Below are positions 31,716 through 40,766 of a stretch of DNA of 59,093 bases, piece after piece. The translations under genes were made by a program, and so were the position numbers. Position 1 is the first letter of the stretch; every line of letters begins with the position of its first letter. The stretch is from NCBI GenBank assembly GCA_018057825.1, contig JAGPCY010000044.1:11853-70945 (forward strand), in the 5' to 3' direction. This DNA is from Kofleriaceae bacterium. Its GTDB lineage: Bacteria > Myxococcota_A > Polyangia > Haliangiales > Haliangiaceae. Below the pieces are notes generated by a model that was not told the origin of the DNA, made no database searches, and saw nothing but the letters and a program-made list of their open reading frames with translations.

Positions 31716-32735
31716 ATGAAGTCCCTGGCCACGGTTCTCTTGCCCCTCGCGCTCCTGGCCGCCGCCCCGCGCGCCCACGCGGCCGGCAAGTGTTCACAGT
31801 TCGACTGCGGCACCAACTCACCGGTGATCGATGGGCTCGGCTTCCACGAGCTGAGCGTGGTCGGTGACCTCAACGCCCAGGGCCTGCGCCTCGGCGATCT
31901 CGTCAACCCGGCGAACGGTAGTCGTCACCGCGTGCGCGTCCTCGAGGACCAGCTCGTCGGCCAGAGCAAGCTCTTCCCCTACTGGACCGTGGTCACCGGC
32001 GAACAGCTCGTCGGCCGCTATATCGAGGTCTTCCGCGGCCGGTCGGCGTACCGGCTGAAGATCCTCCACGTCACCCGCGCGGTCGACTACCTGGTGGCCC
32101 CAGGGCAGGGCGATCGCTTCGAGACGTACCAGTTCGCGTGGTCGCCCGAGACGGACTTCCACGTCGTCGAGCCGCTGTGCCCGGAGTACGAGCCCGGTCA
32201 ACCCGGCGTGACCCAGGCGATGCTCGAGTCGGTGGTGTTCACCGGCAACCGCTACGACGCGCCGACCAAGGACTTGCTCCCGGCCGCGGCCTCCGATCCG
32301 TACTGGGTCAACCTCGGCTGCTACAACACGACGCTCTACAAGCTGAAGACCACGCGCCACAACGATCAAGCGGCCTCACCCGCGTTCACCGCGCCGCGCG
32401 AACTGCAGCAGGCGATGGTGCGAATGTGGACCGGCGACGTCTGCGGCGACGGCGACGCTCACACCGAACAGGGCACGCCGCTGTACTGGCAGCACCCGGC
32501 TGGGGTCGGCTCGGCGTGGTACGGGTCGCCCGACGAGACCACCGAGGGGATGTGGGGCGCCGACGGCGCGCTGTGCGTGAGCGACTACCGCTTGGGCTGG
32601 CCTTACTATCTGGCCGAGGTCGACTGCGATCCGTCGCCGTCGGTGATCGCGCGACCACCGCTGTGCCCGATGACGTTCGGCGGCATGTGGACGCTGCCGG
32701 GCGCCCAGGTGTACAGCTCGTTCCCGACCCCGTAG
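31716..32735 (+). CDS. Secreted ADYC-domain-like protein
   Basis: A 339-residue exported protein. The ATG has GGGAGG eight bases upstream; a cleavable signal peptide ends at AHA-A. Residues 215-330 resemble the ADYC domain of Myxococcota (MVRMWTGDVCGDGDAHTEQGTPL, normally containing ADYCGDG), but Tyr of the name-giving motif is replaced. Paired Cys (CSQFDC, CPEY, CYNT, DVC, CPM) suggest disulphides. The first half (LNAQGLRLG... and YRLKILHV) also fits that family. Function unknown. The residue change makes the assignment a moderate one. Confidence 0.72.
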   Translation: MKSLATVLLPLALLAAAPRAHAAGKCSQFDCGTNSPVIDGLGFHELSVVGDLNAQGLRLGDLVNPANGSRHRVRVLEDQLVGQSKLFPYWTVVTGEQLVGRYIEVFRGRSAYRLKILHVTRAVDYLVAPGQGDRFETYQFAWSPETDFHVVEPLCPEYEPGQPGVTQAMLESVVFTGNRYDAPTKDLLPAAASDPYWVNLGCYNTTLYKLKTTRHNDQAASPAFTAPRELQQAMVRMWTGDVCGDGDAHTEQGTPLYWQHPAGVGSAWYGSPDETTEGMWGADGALCVSDYRLGWPYYLAEVDCDPSPSVIARPPLCPMTFGGMWTLPGAQVYSSFPTP

Positions 32736-32773
32736 CCCGCGGCCAGCGGCGCGCGGCGACGGGGCGGTCACGG

Positions 32774-35248
32774 TCAGGGGCGCGCGGTGAGCGCGGCCAG
32801 CGCGGCCGCGCGACGCCGGTAGGCCACCGGCGCCATGCTCGGCCCGACCGCCGCCAGGAGCGCAGCTGCGCCGCGCGGATCGGCCGGCGGCGTCGGCGCG
32901 ACCACGAGCAGCGCCAGCTCGACGTCGAGGGCGCGCTTGCGCTGCCACCACGGCGCGTCGGCCGCGACGGCGAGCTGGGCGCGCAGCTCGGTGAGCTGGG
33001 CGGTCGCCGCGGCCGCGTCGCCGCGAGCCCACGCGGCGAAGGCCGCCGCCCAGGTCAGCTCGTGGCCCGGCGCGCCGGTCGACGCGGCGGCCGCGACCCG
33101 GGCCGCGAGCCGCGCCACGACCTCGCGCTGGCCGGCGCGGGCGGCCAGCCACAGCGGCTCGTGGGCGACCTCGGCGAGCAGGCCGCCGCGGCTCGGGTGG
33201 TCGGCGGCGAGCTGTTCGACCACCGCGGTCAGCTCCGCGAGCGCGCGCGCGTCGTCGCGATCGGCCAGGGCGACCGCGGCGCGGGCCGACAGCGCCTGCG
33301 GGTGGCGCGACCCGAGCAGCCGGTCGAGGGTCGCGCTCAGCTCGCGGCCGACCGCGCGACGATGGTCGTCGTCGTCGAGGACCAACAGCAGGTTCTGGCT
33401 GGCCGCGGTCAGCTCGATCGCGCCCGGGCCACCGAGCTCGCGGGCCAGCACCCGCGCCTGCTCGAAGCGGGCCCGGGCCAGGGCGCGGTCGCCGCGCCCG
33501 AGCGCGATGCTGCCGAGGTTGTTCTCGAGGAGCGCGCGCGCGAATTGTCCGCGCGGCCCGAGGCTGTCGTCGAGCCCGCGCACGATCTCGAGCCCGGCGA
33601 TCGCCTGGGTCGCGTCGGTGAGGCCGGCGGTGGCGGAGGCCCAGGCCCGACGAGCCCAGGCCTCGATCGCCAGCGCGAGCTCGCCGCCGGCCAGGGCCGC
33701 GCGCTGGGCGATCGCGAAGTCGTCGACGCCGAGGCCATCGTCGTCGAGGGTCAAGGCCAGGCGACCGCGCGCCAGCCGAGCGCGCGCGATCAGCGGGCGA
33801 TATCCAGTCGCCTCGGCGCGCGCCACCGCCGCGTCGAGCGCAGGGCCGAGCTCGCCGGTGCGCCCGGCGTCGCGCTCGACGGCGAGCTGGACCAAGGCGG
33901 CGTCGATCGCGGCGACCTCGGCGGCCTGGGCCGTGGGCGGCGGCGCGAGGCCGGCGGCCAGCGCGGCGTCGTCGTCGCAGGCGGCGGGATCGGGCAGCTC
34001 GGCGGTGGCGCGGACCAGGCCGGGGAGCTCACCGATGGTGGTCGCGGCAATCAGGGCAGCGACCGCGGCCAGCGCCGCGCGCGGGCGGGCCAGGCACGCG
34101 AGCCGCCGGTCGTAGGCAGCATCGGATAGCTCGCGGCGCTCGCGAGCCAGGCACGACGCGCGGTGCAGCGCGACCCAGGCGTCGGCGTAGCGATCGAGGG
34201 TCGCCACCACCCGCGGCCCGGCCTCGGCGACGTACGATCCGCCCAGCCCGCGCAGGTGCCGCGCGAGCTCGGCGCGCCGCGCCGGGCCCCAGCTCGCGGC
34301 GATCGACGACGCCGCGCCGGAGCACGGCTCGACCCGCTCGCTCGACCGCGCCTGGCCCAACCAGAACGCGGCGCCGGCGGCGGCCACCGCGAGCGCGGCG
34401 CCGGCGACCAAGCCGCGGCGTCGCCACCGCGTCATGGGATCGAGCGCCAGCGCCGCGGCCAGGGCCTCCATCGACGGGAAGCGCTCCTCGGGTCGGGCCG
34501 CGGTCCCGCGCGCGAGGAGCGGCGCCAGCCAGCGCGGCACGCCCCCGCGCGCGACCAACGCCTCGCGCAGCGACACGCACAGCGCGTATTGATCGACCGC
34601 CTCGGTCAGCGCCGCGCCGGCCTCCTGCTCGGGCGCCATGTAGCCGCGGGTGCCAGCGACGCGGCCGTCGCCACCGCCGGCCTCATCGGCCAGGCCGAAG
34701 TCGAGGACGCGGACCCGGCCGTCGTCGCCGAGGATCGCGTTGTCGGGCTTGAAGTCGCGATGAATGAGCCCGGCGCGGTGGGCGGCGGCCAGACCGTCGG
34801 CGGCCTGGCGATAGTCGCGGATGAGCTGGGCCGGGGTGCGGGCCCGGCCGGCCGCGCGCAAGGTCTCGCCCTTGACCAGCTCCATCACCAGGAACACCCG
34901 CTCGTCGTGATCGAGCACGTCGTAGATCGGCACGACGTTGGGATGCGATAGCCGGCCCAGGGCGCGGCCCTCGTCGCGGGCCCGCGCGCGCGCGACCGCG
35001 TCGCCCGACGACGCCAGCTTGAGCGCGACCGCGCGACCGATCGTCGGATCCCACGCCGACCACACCACGCCCATGCCGCCGGCGCCGATGCGCTCGATCA
35101 CCCGGTAGCGCCCGATCTTGACCGCCTCGCTGGCGCCGAACAGCGCGGCCTCGGCCCGAGCCTGCGCGACGCGCAGATCGAGGGTCGGGATCTGCGGCTC
35201 GGCGCTGGCGATGGCCTCGGCCGAGCTGGGCGGCGGCGGCTCGCTCAC
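32774..35248 (-). CDS. Ser/Thr protein kinase with TPR-like sensor region
   Basis: An 824-residue Hanks-type kinase of the common Myxococcota layout. The kinase domain (about 48-275) has ERIGAGGMGVVWSA, K77 in VALKLA, HRDFKPDN (H163, D165) and DFGLAD (D183), then GTRGYMAPEQ. The lobe after the activation loop is somewhat short (LCVSLREALVARGG), consistent with a compact C-lobe. One TM lies at about 279-298, followed by about 520 residues of TPR-like helices rich in Ala and Leu (LLENNLGSIALGRGDRALAR). A GTG start at 35248 follows TATGCT at 6 nt. Divergent from the SRAP gene. Confidence 0.88.
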   Translation of the reverse strand: MSEPPPPSSAEAIASAEPQIPTLDLRVAQARAEAALFGASEAVKIGRYRVIERIGAGGMGVVWSAWDPTIGRAVALKLASSGDAVARARARDEGRALGRLSHPNVVPIYDVLDHDERVFLVMELVKGETLRAAGRARTPAQLIRDYRQAADGLAAAHRAGLIHRDFKPDNAILGDDGRVRVLDFGLADEAGGGDGRVAGTRGYMAPEQEAGAALTEAVDQYALCVSLREALVARGGVPRWLAPLLARGTAARPEERFPSMEALAAALALDPMTRWRRRGLVAGAALAVAAAGAAFWLGQARSSERVEPCSGAASSIAASWGPARRAELARHLRGLGGSYVAEAGPRVVATLDRYADAWVALHRASCLARERRELSDAAYDRRLACLARPRAALAAVAALIAATTIGELPGLVRATAELPDPAACDDDAALAAGLAPPPTAQAAEVAAIDAALVQLAVERDAGRTGELGPALDAAVARAEATGYRPLIARARLARGRLALTLDDDGLGVDDFAIAQRAALAGGELALAIEAWARRAWASATAGLTDATQAIAGLEIVRGLDDSLGPRGQFARALLENNLGSIALGRGDRALARARFEQARVLARELGGPGAIELTAASQNLLLVLDDDDHRRAVGRELSATLDRLLGSRHPQALSARAAVALADRDDARALAELTAVVEQLAADHPSRGGLLAEVAHEPLWLAARAGQREVVARLAARVAAAASTGAPGHELTWAAAFAAWARGDAAAATAQLTELRAQLAVAADAPWWQRKRALDVELALLVVAPTPPADPRGAAALLAAVGPSMAPVAYRRRAAALAALTARP

Positions 35249-35254
35249 GCCCCG

Positions 35255-35260
35255 AGCATA
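35255..35260 (-). promoter_or_regulatory. Putative -10 box for the kinase gene
   Basis: On the minus strand TATGCT ends 6 nt before the GTG at 35248. It faces a similar box for the divergent gene 27 bp away. Confidence 0.45.
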
Positions 35261-35287
35261 TCGCGGCGACGGCGACCGCCGGCCTGC

Positions 35288-35293
35288 TACCCT
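35288..35293 (+). promoter_or_regulatory. Putative -10 box for the SRAP gene
   Basis: CTGCTACCCT: TACCCT ends 7 nt before the ATG at 35301, without a ribosome binding site. Confidence 0.45.
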
Positions 35294-35300
35294 GCCGGCG

Positions 35301-35996
35301 ATGTGCGGCCGCTTCCCGTCGACCAAGCCGGCCGCGCTGATCGGCGCGATCGAGGATCGCGCGGGCGCGGCCGCGACCGCGGTGCTGGCGACCGCGCCGC
35401 GCCTGCCCGCCGGGCTGACCTCGTGGTGGGCGCCGCGCGCCAACGTCGCGCCGACCCAGCCGGCGCGGACGATCGCTCTGGTCGACGGCGCCCTGACCGC
35501 GACGCTGGCCCGCTGGGGCCTGACGCCGCCGCCGCGCGGCCCGGCGCGCGGCCCGATCATCAACGCGCGCAGCGAGACCGCGGGCGGGTCGCCGCTCTTC
35601 CGCGGGCCGCTTGCCCGCGCCCGGGTGTTGGTCCTGGCCGACGGCTTCTACGAATGGCGCGGCAAGGCGGCGCAGCGGATCGCCCCCGGCGACGACGGCG
35701 CCGTGACCTTCGCCGGCCTGCTCCGACCGTGGCGCCACGGTGAGCACGTCGTGCCGGAGGTCGCGATCCTGACCGCAGCGGCCGGGCCCTTGGTCGCGCC
35801 GATCCACGACCGCCAGCCGGTGGTGATCGCCGCCGATGCCCGCGCGCGCTGGCTCGATCCCGACCTGCCGCTCGACGCCGTGGCCGACCTCCTCGCTCCC
35901 GATCCGCTGGTCGACTGGACGGTCGCCGCGGCGCCGGCCTGGATCAACGACGCCCGCACCGAGGCCGGGGCGGCGCCGCTCACGCTCGGGCTGTAG
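35301..35996 (+). CDS. SRAP-family abasic-site DNA crosslinking protein (YedK/HMCES-like)
   Basis: A 231-residue protein beginning MCGRF. In this family Cys2, exposed after Met removal, forms a thiazolidine crosslink with abasic sites in single-stranded DNA and protects them. NARSET, LADGFYEWRG (the conserved Glu) and PIHDRQPVVI (the conserved His) are all present; the usual HxRMP is HDRQP. The required N-terminal Cys fixes the start at 35301. It likely acts in DNA damage tolerance, although no LexA-like box was identified upstream. Confidence 0.93.
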   Translation: MCGRFPSTKPAALIGAIEDRAGAAATAVLATAPRLPAGLTSWWAPRANVAPTQPARTIALVDGALTATLARWGLTPPPRGPARGPIINARSETAGGSPLFRGPLARARVLVLADGFYEWRGKAAQRIAPGDDGAVTFAGLLRPWRHGEHVVPEVAILTAAAGPLVAPIHDRQPVVIAADARARWLDPDLPLDAVADLLAPDPLVDWTVAAAPAWINDARTEAGAAPLTLGL

Positions 35997-36017
35997 GTCG
36001 CCACGACCGACGCGTAG

Positions 36018-37166
36018 CTAGCCCCCGAGCGACGCCCGCTGCTCGCGCTGGAGCCAGGTCGGCTCCTCGTAGACGTCGTCGAACAGCGAGCTCGCGGGCG
36101 GCGGCCCGACTTGCTCCTGGGCCGCGATCACGTCGCGGACCTGAGCCTCGTACGCCGCAGCCAACGCGTCGTGCTCGCCGGCGTCCAGCCAGCCGCGGCG
36201 CTCGAGCAGGAGCCGCATCCGGCGCAGCGGATCGCGCTGGCTCTTCCACACGTCGGTCACGCGCTCGTCGCGGTAGCGCGACGGATCGTCCGACGACGAG
36301 TGGGCGCTGACCCGGTAGGTCAATAGCTCGACGAAGGTCGGCCCGTCGCCGGCCCGGGCCTTGGCGGCGGCGCGCCGGCACACGTCGTAGACCGCCAGGA
36401 CGTCGTTGCCGTCGGCGCGCAGCGGCTCGACGCCGTAGCCGATGGCCTTGCACGCGATCGTCTCGGCCGCGGTCTGCACCGCGCCGGGGGTCGAGATCGC
36501 CCACTGGTTGTTCTGGCAGATCAACACCACCGGCGCCTTCATCACGCCGGCGAAGTTGAGCGCGACGTGGAAGTCGCCCTCGCTGGTGCCGCCGTCGCCC
36601 ATGTAGCCGAAGGCGCACCGGCCGTGATCGCCCTGGATCTTCATCGCCATCGCGACCCCGACCGCGTGGGGGATCTGGGTCGAGACGCACGACGACATCA
36701 CGACGTAGTGGTGGGCGCGATCGCACGGGTGACACGGCATCTGCCGGCCCTTGGTCGGATCGGCGGCGTTGCCCATGATCTGGGCGATGTAGCTGTCGAG
36801 GGTCATGCCGCGGAACAGCCCGACCCCGGCTTCGCGCAAGGCCGGGATGATCCAGTCGTCGGGGCGAGACGCCGCCGCCGAGCCGACCACCGCCGCCTCC
36901 TGGCCCATGGCCTCGCCGTAGAACCCGATCCGGCCCTGCCGCTGCAGCGCCATCATGCGCGCGTCGGTGACCCGAATCATCAACATGCCCTCGTACAGGC
37001 GTCGCGCCAGGGCGCGGTCGAGCCAGGCGATCGCCGCGTCCGACGCGGCGCCGTCTTCGTCGACGAGCTGGTACAGGCCGCGGGCCTTGGCCAGGTCGTC
37101 GCCTGCGAAGTAGCCGGCGAAGCTCGGGGGCAAGGTCGCGGAGCTCGAGCGAGGCGCGTCGATCAT
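36018..37166 (-). CDS. Orphan 2-oxoacid dehydrogenase E1 alpha subunit (BCKDH type)
   Basis: A 382-residue thiamine diphosphate-dependent E1 alpha subunit of branched-chain 2-oxoacid dehydrogenase type: GRIGFYGEAMGQEAAVVGSA, PALREAGVGLFRGMTL, NAADPTKGRQMPCH and the TPP/Mg motif GYMGDGGTSEGDFH...NNQWAIS. The end FDDVYEEPTWLQREQ matches that of bkdA1 at 47697. No E1 beta gene is next to it, so it must share a beta subunit, perhaps that of the operon 11 kb away. The start at 37166 is supported by the -10-like box just upstream; longer frames run into non-conserved sequence. Confidence 0.88.
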   Translation of the reverse strand: MIDAPRSSSATLPPSFAGYFAGDDLAKARGLYQLVDEDGAASDAAIAWLDRALARRLYEGMLMIRVTDARMMALQRQGRIGFYGEAMGQEAAVVGSAAASRPDDWIIPALREAGVGLFRGMTLDSYIAQIMGNAADPTKGRQMPCHPCDRAHHYVVMSSCVSTQIPHAVGVAMAMKIQGDHGRCAFGYMGDGGTSEGDFHVALNFAGVMKAPVVLICQNNQWAISTPGAVQTAAETIACKAIGYGVEPLRADGNDVLAVYDVCRRAAAKARAGDGPTFVELLTYRVSAHSSSDDPSRYRDERVTDVWKSQRDPLRRMRLLLERRGWLDAGEHDALAAAYEAQVRDVIAAQEQVGPPPASSLFDDVYEEPTWLQREQRASLGG

Positions 37167-37173
37167 CGCGCGG

Positions 37174-37179
37174 ACGATA
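37174..37179 (-). promoter_or_regulatory. Putative -10 box for the orphan E1 alpha gene
   Basis: Minus-strand TATCGT ends 7 nt before the ATG (37166); a TTGCCC lies 18 bp further upstream as a possible -35. Confidence 0.5.
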
Positions 37180-37366
37180 CGCAGCCCAGCGCCGCCCGGG
37201 CAAGCGCTCACCCGCGCCAATGCCGATCGCTCGGCGGCTCCTCCTCGACGAGGCTCCCGAAGCCAGGAAGACGGGTCGTCGGGGTCCGATGCGATCCGAT
37301 CCCGATCCGATCCCGGCTTCGAAGAGGACGTTCCCATCGAGGAGCCGCCCCGGAAGGTCACCGACC

Positions 37367-38062
37367 TCAGCGCCAGTTCGGCGGCGGCGGCGCCGACAAG
37401 CCATACGGCCCAGCGCCCGGAGGCTGCGGGTACGTCAGGCCGACGTCGAAGCTGGTCGGGGGTAGCTCGGCCAGGCGATTGATCCGCGCCTGCAGGATGC
37501 CGTTACTGAGCGGCCAGAAGATCAGGTAGGCCAGGGCCCAGCCAACGTACGGGATGACGGTCAAGATCGACGCCGTCAGGTACAGGCCGCGCGGCGCCCG
37601 GTCGGGCAGGCCGCGCAGCTTGAACTGCAGCGACACCCGATCCGAAAGCCGCAGCGTGTTGAAGAACACCCAGTACAGGTTGAAGTAGGGGATGAACCCG
37701 AACCCGATGGCCTTGCCCGCGCTCGGATCGTCGCTGGCGGCGACCGGCAGCCGGCCGTGCTTGGCGCTGTAGTAGAAGTAACTGAAGATCCCGAAGGTCA
37801 GGTAGTGCAGGAGCACCGCCGCGGCGACCGGGAACCTGGTCAGCGTATGGTGGCTCAGGCGGGCCCGCTCGGACAGCGGCACCATCGACAGGTCCGGCAG
37901 CTTGTAGATCATCGGCCCCGGCATCGCGACGAACGTCGGCACGGCCTGGCCCTGCACCATCAGGGCGTTGCGCATGGCGTCGTTCTCGTTGCGCAGCCGC
38001 TCGGCCTCGCGCGTCGCTTGCTCGGCGCGCGCCAGCGCCGCTTCCTGATCGTCCCGGTACAT
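37367..38062 (-). CDS. Membrane protein with N-terminal coiled coil (DUF4234-like)
   Basis: A 231-residue protein. Residues 5-35 form a short Glu/Arg-rich coiled coil (ALARAEQATREAERLRNEND). Three or four hydrophobic segments follow (AAAVLLHYLTFGIFSYFYYSA; GFGFIPYFNLYWVFF; LYLTASILTVIPYVGWALAY; LIFWPLSNGILQARIN), an arrangement seen in small DUF4234/TM2-like membrane proteins of unknown function. The C-terminus is Pro-rich. The segments are close to the lipid boundary in length. No partner is obvious. Confidence 0.7.
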   Translation of the reverse strand: MYRDDQEAALARAEQATREAERLRNENDAMRNALMVQGQAVPTFVAMPGPMIYKLPDLSMVPLSERARLSHHTLTRFPVAAAVLLHYLTFGIFSYFYYSAKHGRLPVAASDDPSAGKAIGFGFIPYFNLYWVFFNTLRLSDRVSLQFKLRGLPDRAPRGLYLTASILTVIPYVGWALAYLIFWPLSNGILQARINRLAELPPTSFDVGLTYPQPPGAGPYGLSAPPPPNWR

Positions 38063-38068
38063 GCCTTT

Positions 38069-38074
38069 ACGCTA
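38069..38074 (-). promoter_or_regulatory. Putative -10 box for the membrane protein gene
   Basis: Minus-strand TAGCGT ends 6 nt before the ATG (38062). Confidence 0.45.
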
Positions 38075-38087
38075 GCGCGAAACTCGG

Positions 38088-39092
38088 CTACGGCCGCGGG
38101 TGCGCGACGAAGAACGCCCACAGGCGCGCGGTGGCGTCGAGGTCCCTCGACTGATGACCGCCGGGGAACGGCCCGCCGCCCGGCCAGGTGTGGCCGCCGC
38201 CGGTGATCGTACACAGCTCGACGGCGGCGCCGCCGGCGCAGCTGGGGTACGCCACACAGCGGGCGTCGCCGCGCGCGAACACCTCGGTCGCCTCGCCGGT
38301 GCAGCCGTTGCGCGCGACCCAGCCGGCGATCGTGGTCGCCACCGAGGCGAACCCGAGCGCGACGCTGCCGTCGTAGGGCACGACGGTGTCGGCGGTGCCA
38401 TGGATGTGCAGCACCGGCATCGGGCGGCTGGGCGCGCAGTCGGGGACGCCGAGCACGCCGGCCACCGGGCCAATCGCGGCGATCACGTCGGCGCGCTCGC
38501 AGGCCAGGCGGTGGGCGAGGAAGCCGCCGTTCGAGAACCCGGTGGCGTAGATCCGCTGGCGATCGAGGCACAGCGTGGCGTCGAGCTCGGCCACCAGCGC
38601 GTCGACGAAGCCGACGTCGTCGACCCCGGTGGCGGCGGCGGTGCCACAACACGCGCCGGCGTTCCAGCCCTGCACCGCGCCCGTGCCGTCGGGGTGGACG
38701 GTGACGAAGCCGCTGGCGTCGGCCTGCTCGGGCCAGCGGGTCAGGTCCTCCTGGGTCAGCGACGACATCGAGTAGCCATGGAAGTCGAGGACCACTGCGG
38801 TCGGCCGCGCCGGATCGTAGCTGGCCGGGACATGGACCCGCGCGGTCCGCACCCGACCGTCCACGGTCAGCCGCCAGATCGCGTCGCGGGGCTGCGGGCT
38901 GCGGCCGACGCAGGCGCCGGCGTCCGGGGCTCCGGCGTCGCCGCGCCCACCATCGCCCGTCGGGGCGTCGAGCACGGGGGCGTCGAGCACCGGAGCGTCG
39001 ACCACCGCCGCGTCGGCGGGACCGCCGGCGGGCGCACCGTCGGAGCAGGCCAGCGCCAGGGCAGCGCCGGCGGCGAGCGAACGCACGACCAT
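38088..39092 (-). CDS. Secreted PHB depolymerase/feruloyl esterase-like lipoprotein
   Basis: A 334-residue alpha/beta-hydrolase of the LpqC/polyhydroxybutyrate depolymerase-type esterase family. A short lipoprotein signal (LAAGAALALACSD) and a repeated VDAPVLDAPVLDAP linker lead to the catalytic domain: VLDFHGYS oxyanion region, nucleophile Ser in YATGFSNGGFL, Asp in GTADTVVPYDGS and His in GGGHTWPGG. Paired Cys (ACCGTA; CTGE/CVAYPSC) suggest disulphides outside the cytoplasm. It probably hydrolyses ester bonds in polymers or plant-type feruloyl esters; the substrate is unknown. Confidence 0.87.
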   Translation of the reverse strand: MVVRSLAAGAALALACSDGAPAGGPADAAVVDAPVLDAPVLDAPTGDGGRGDAGAPDAGACVGRSPQPRDAIWRLTVDGRVRTARVHVPASYDPARPTAVVLDFHGYSMSSLTQEDLTRWPEQADASGFVTVHPDGTGAVQGWNAGACCGTAAATGVDDVGFVDALVAELDATLCLDRQRIYATGFSNGGFLAHRLACERADVIAAIGPVAGVLGVPDCAPSRPMPVLHIHGTADTVVPYDGSVALGFASVATTIAGWVARNGCTGEATEVFARGDARCVAYPSCAGGAAVELCTITGGGHTWPGGGPFPGGHQSRDLDATARLWAFFVAHPRP

Positions 39093-39098
39093 CGCGGC

Positions 39099-39104
39099 AC
39101 TATG
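39099..39104 (-). promoter_or_regulatory. Weak -10-like box for the esterase gene
   Basis: Minus-strand CATAGT ends 6 nt before the ATG (39092). It is a variant of the pattern, with C in place of the first T. Confidence 0.3.
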
Positions 39105-39131
39105 ACATGCGCGGCCCCGGCGGCGGGGCGG

Positions 39132-40301
39132 TCACTCGACGATCACGCCACACTCGAAGGTCGCCGACAGGGTCGCACCGCCGGCGCGGAAGTTGGTGCA
39201 CGCGGTGCCCAGGAGCTCGATCGTGTCGTCGTCGACGAAGCGCCAGTCGGTGCCGAACATGAGCCGGGTCCCGCCGAGGGTGACGATCCCAGACTCCTCG
39301 GCCTGCTGGCGGTTCTGGATCGTGCCGTTCAGGTCGAGCGTGCACGACAGGGCGCCGGTGATGATCGAGCGGAGCTGATCGGCGAGCTGCGTCGGGTCGT
39401 TGGCCTTGTAGAACGGCGAGGTGCCGGTGGCGACGTCGGCGCCGACGCCGGCGTTGGCGACCCGCTGCAGGTGGGTATCGCCGACCTGATTGCCGACCGA
39501 CAGGATGTAGGTCTTGATCCCGGCGGTGAAGGCCCGCTGGGTCTCGCTGATCGTGAGGTTCTGAGCGACGATGTTGCCGTTCTCGTCGATGTCGGCGCAG
39601 GTGTCGGGCAACCCGTCGGTGGCCAGGAGCAAGATCGGGGTCGAGCCGGCCGGCGGCGGGGTCGCGATCAGGCCGTCGATGATCGGCCGCAGGGACTCGC
39701 CGGTCGGGGTGTCGGTCAGGAGGTTGTCGCGCAGGAGCGTGTCGATCGCCGCCTGGTTGTTGAGCATCCGCGTCGGGGTCGACCGGACGTCGGGGCAGGT
39801 GCCGGAGCGATCGCTCGAGTAGGTGGTGGCGCCGAAGAAGACGCGATCCTGGAGCTGCGTGACCACGCCCGAGGTCCCGGTCAGCGCGGTGCGCACGGCG
39901 GCCCAGCGGCTGGTGCCGCCGAAGGACTGGTCCATCGAGCCGCTGCGGTCGATCACCAGGTGGACGGTCGGGGTCGTGGCCATCGGCGTGACCGTGACCG
40001 ACGGGCACTCGTCGCCATCGGGGGACGTGCCGCCGTCGCCGCCGGAGCCGGTGCGCACGCAGTGACCGCGGGGATCGCACTCGAACCCGCTGCCGCACTC
40101 GCTGCCGCCCTGGGTGCAGTCGGCGGTGCAGGTGTCGACCGGGCCGCAGTAGAAGCCCAGCGGGCAGGCGCTGTCGTTGCCATCACAGTCCAGCGAGCAG
40201 GCCGGGTCGGGCGGGTTGACGTCACAGGGGCCATCGGCCCCCACGGTGTTCGATCCGCACGCGGCGGCCAGGGCCAGGACGGTCAAAAGCTCTGCGCGCA
40301 T
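39132..40301 (-). CDS. von Willebrand factor A domain lipoprotein
   Basis: A 389-residue secreted lipoprotein. Signal MRAELLTVLALAAACGSN is followed by a Cys-rich region (CSLDCDGNDSACPLGFYC, CTADCTQGGSECGSGFEC) like small disulphide modules in myxobacterial surface proteins, and a vWA domain (about 115-335) with the MIDAS motif DRSGSM and later LLATDGLPDTC. vWA domains bind protein ligands through a metal ion. The start at 40301 is set by the signal peptide and the -10-like box; a much longer upstream frame only reads the hexamer array. Confidence 0.85.
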   Translation of the reverse strand: MRAELLTVLALAAACGSNTVGADGPCDVNPPDPACSLDCDGNDSACPLGFYCGPVDTCTADCTQGGSECGSGFECDPRGHCVRTGSGGDGGTSPDGDECPSVTVTPMATTPTVHLVIDRSGSMDQSFGGTSRWAAVRTALTGTSGVVTQLQDRVFFGATTYSSDRSGTCPDVRSTPTRMLNNQAAIDTLLRDNLLTDTPTGESLRPIIDGLIATPPPAGSTPILLLATDGLPDTCADIDENGNIVAQNLTISETQRAFTAGIKTYILSVGNQVGDTHLQRVANAGVGADVATGTSPFYKANDPTQLADQLRSIITGALSCTLDLNGTIQNRQQAEESGIVTLGGTRLMFGTDWRFVDDDTIELLGTACTNFRAGGATLSATFECGVIVE

Positions 40302-40308
40302 AGCTGCC

Positions 40309-40314
40309 AGCCTA
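40309..40314 (-). promoter_or_regulatory. Putative -10 box for the vWA lipoprotein gene
   Basis: Minus-strand TAGGCT ends 7 nt before the ATG (40301). Confidence 0.45.
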
Positions 40315-40574
40315 TCTGCAACCGTCGATCCAGGCACGATAAACCCGGCCGACGTCCCCAGCCACCAGCGCGTGGACCCGAGAGCGTGTCGGTGCCCACA
40401 CGATGGCGCGGCCAACCCACCCCAGATCGCGCCGATCTCGCTGGGGTCGGCCGATCGCCTGAACATCCGACCAGCCGCGCCGGCGGCCCGCGACCGTCGA
40501 CCGGCTTCGACATCCCGCTCCTCGCGCTGGGGTCCGGCGCCCCACCTGCGGGGATCGCGTCGCCGGTCACCCGC

Positions 40575-40765
<191 letters not shown>

Positions 40766-40766
<1 letters not shown>

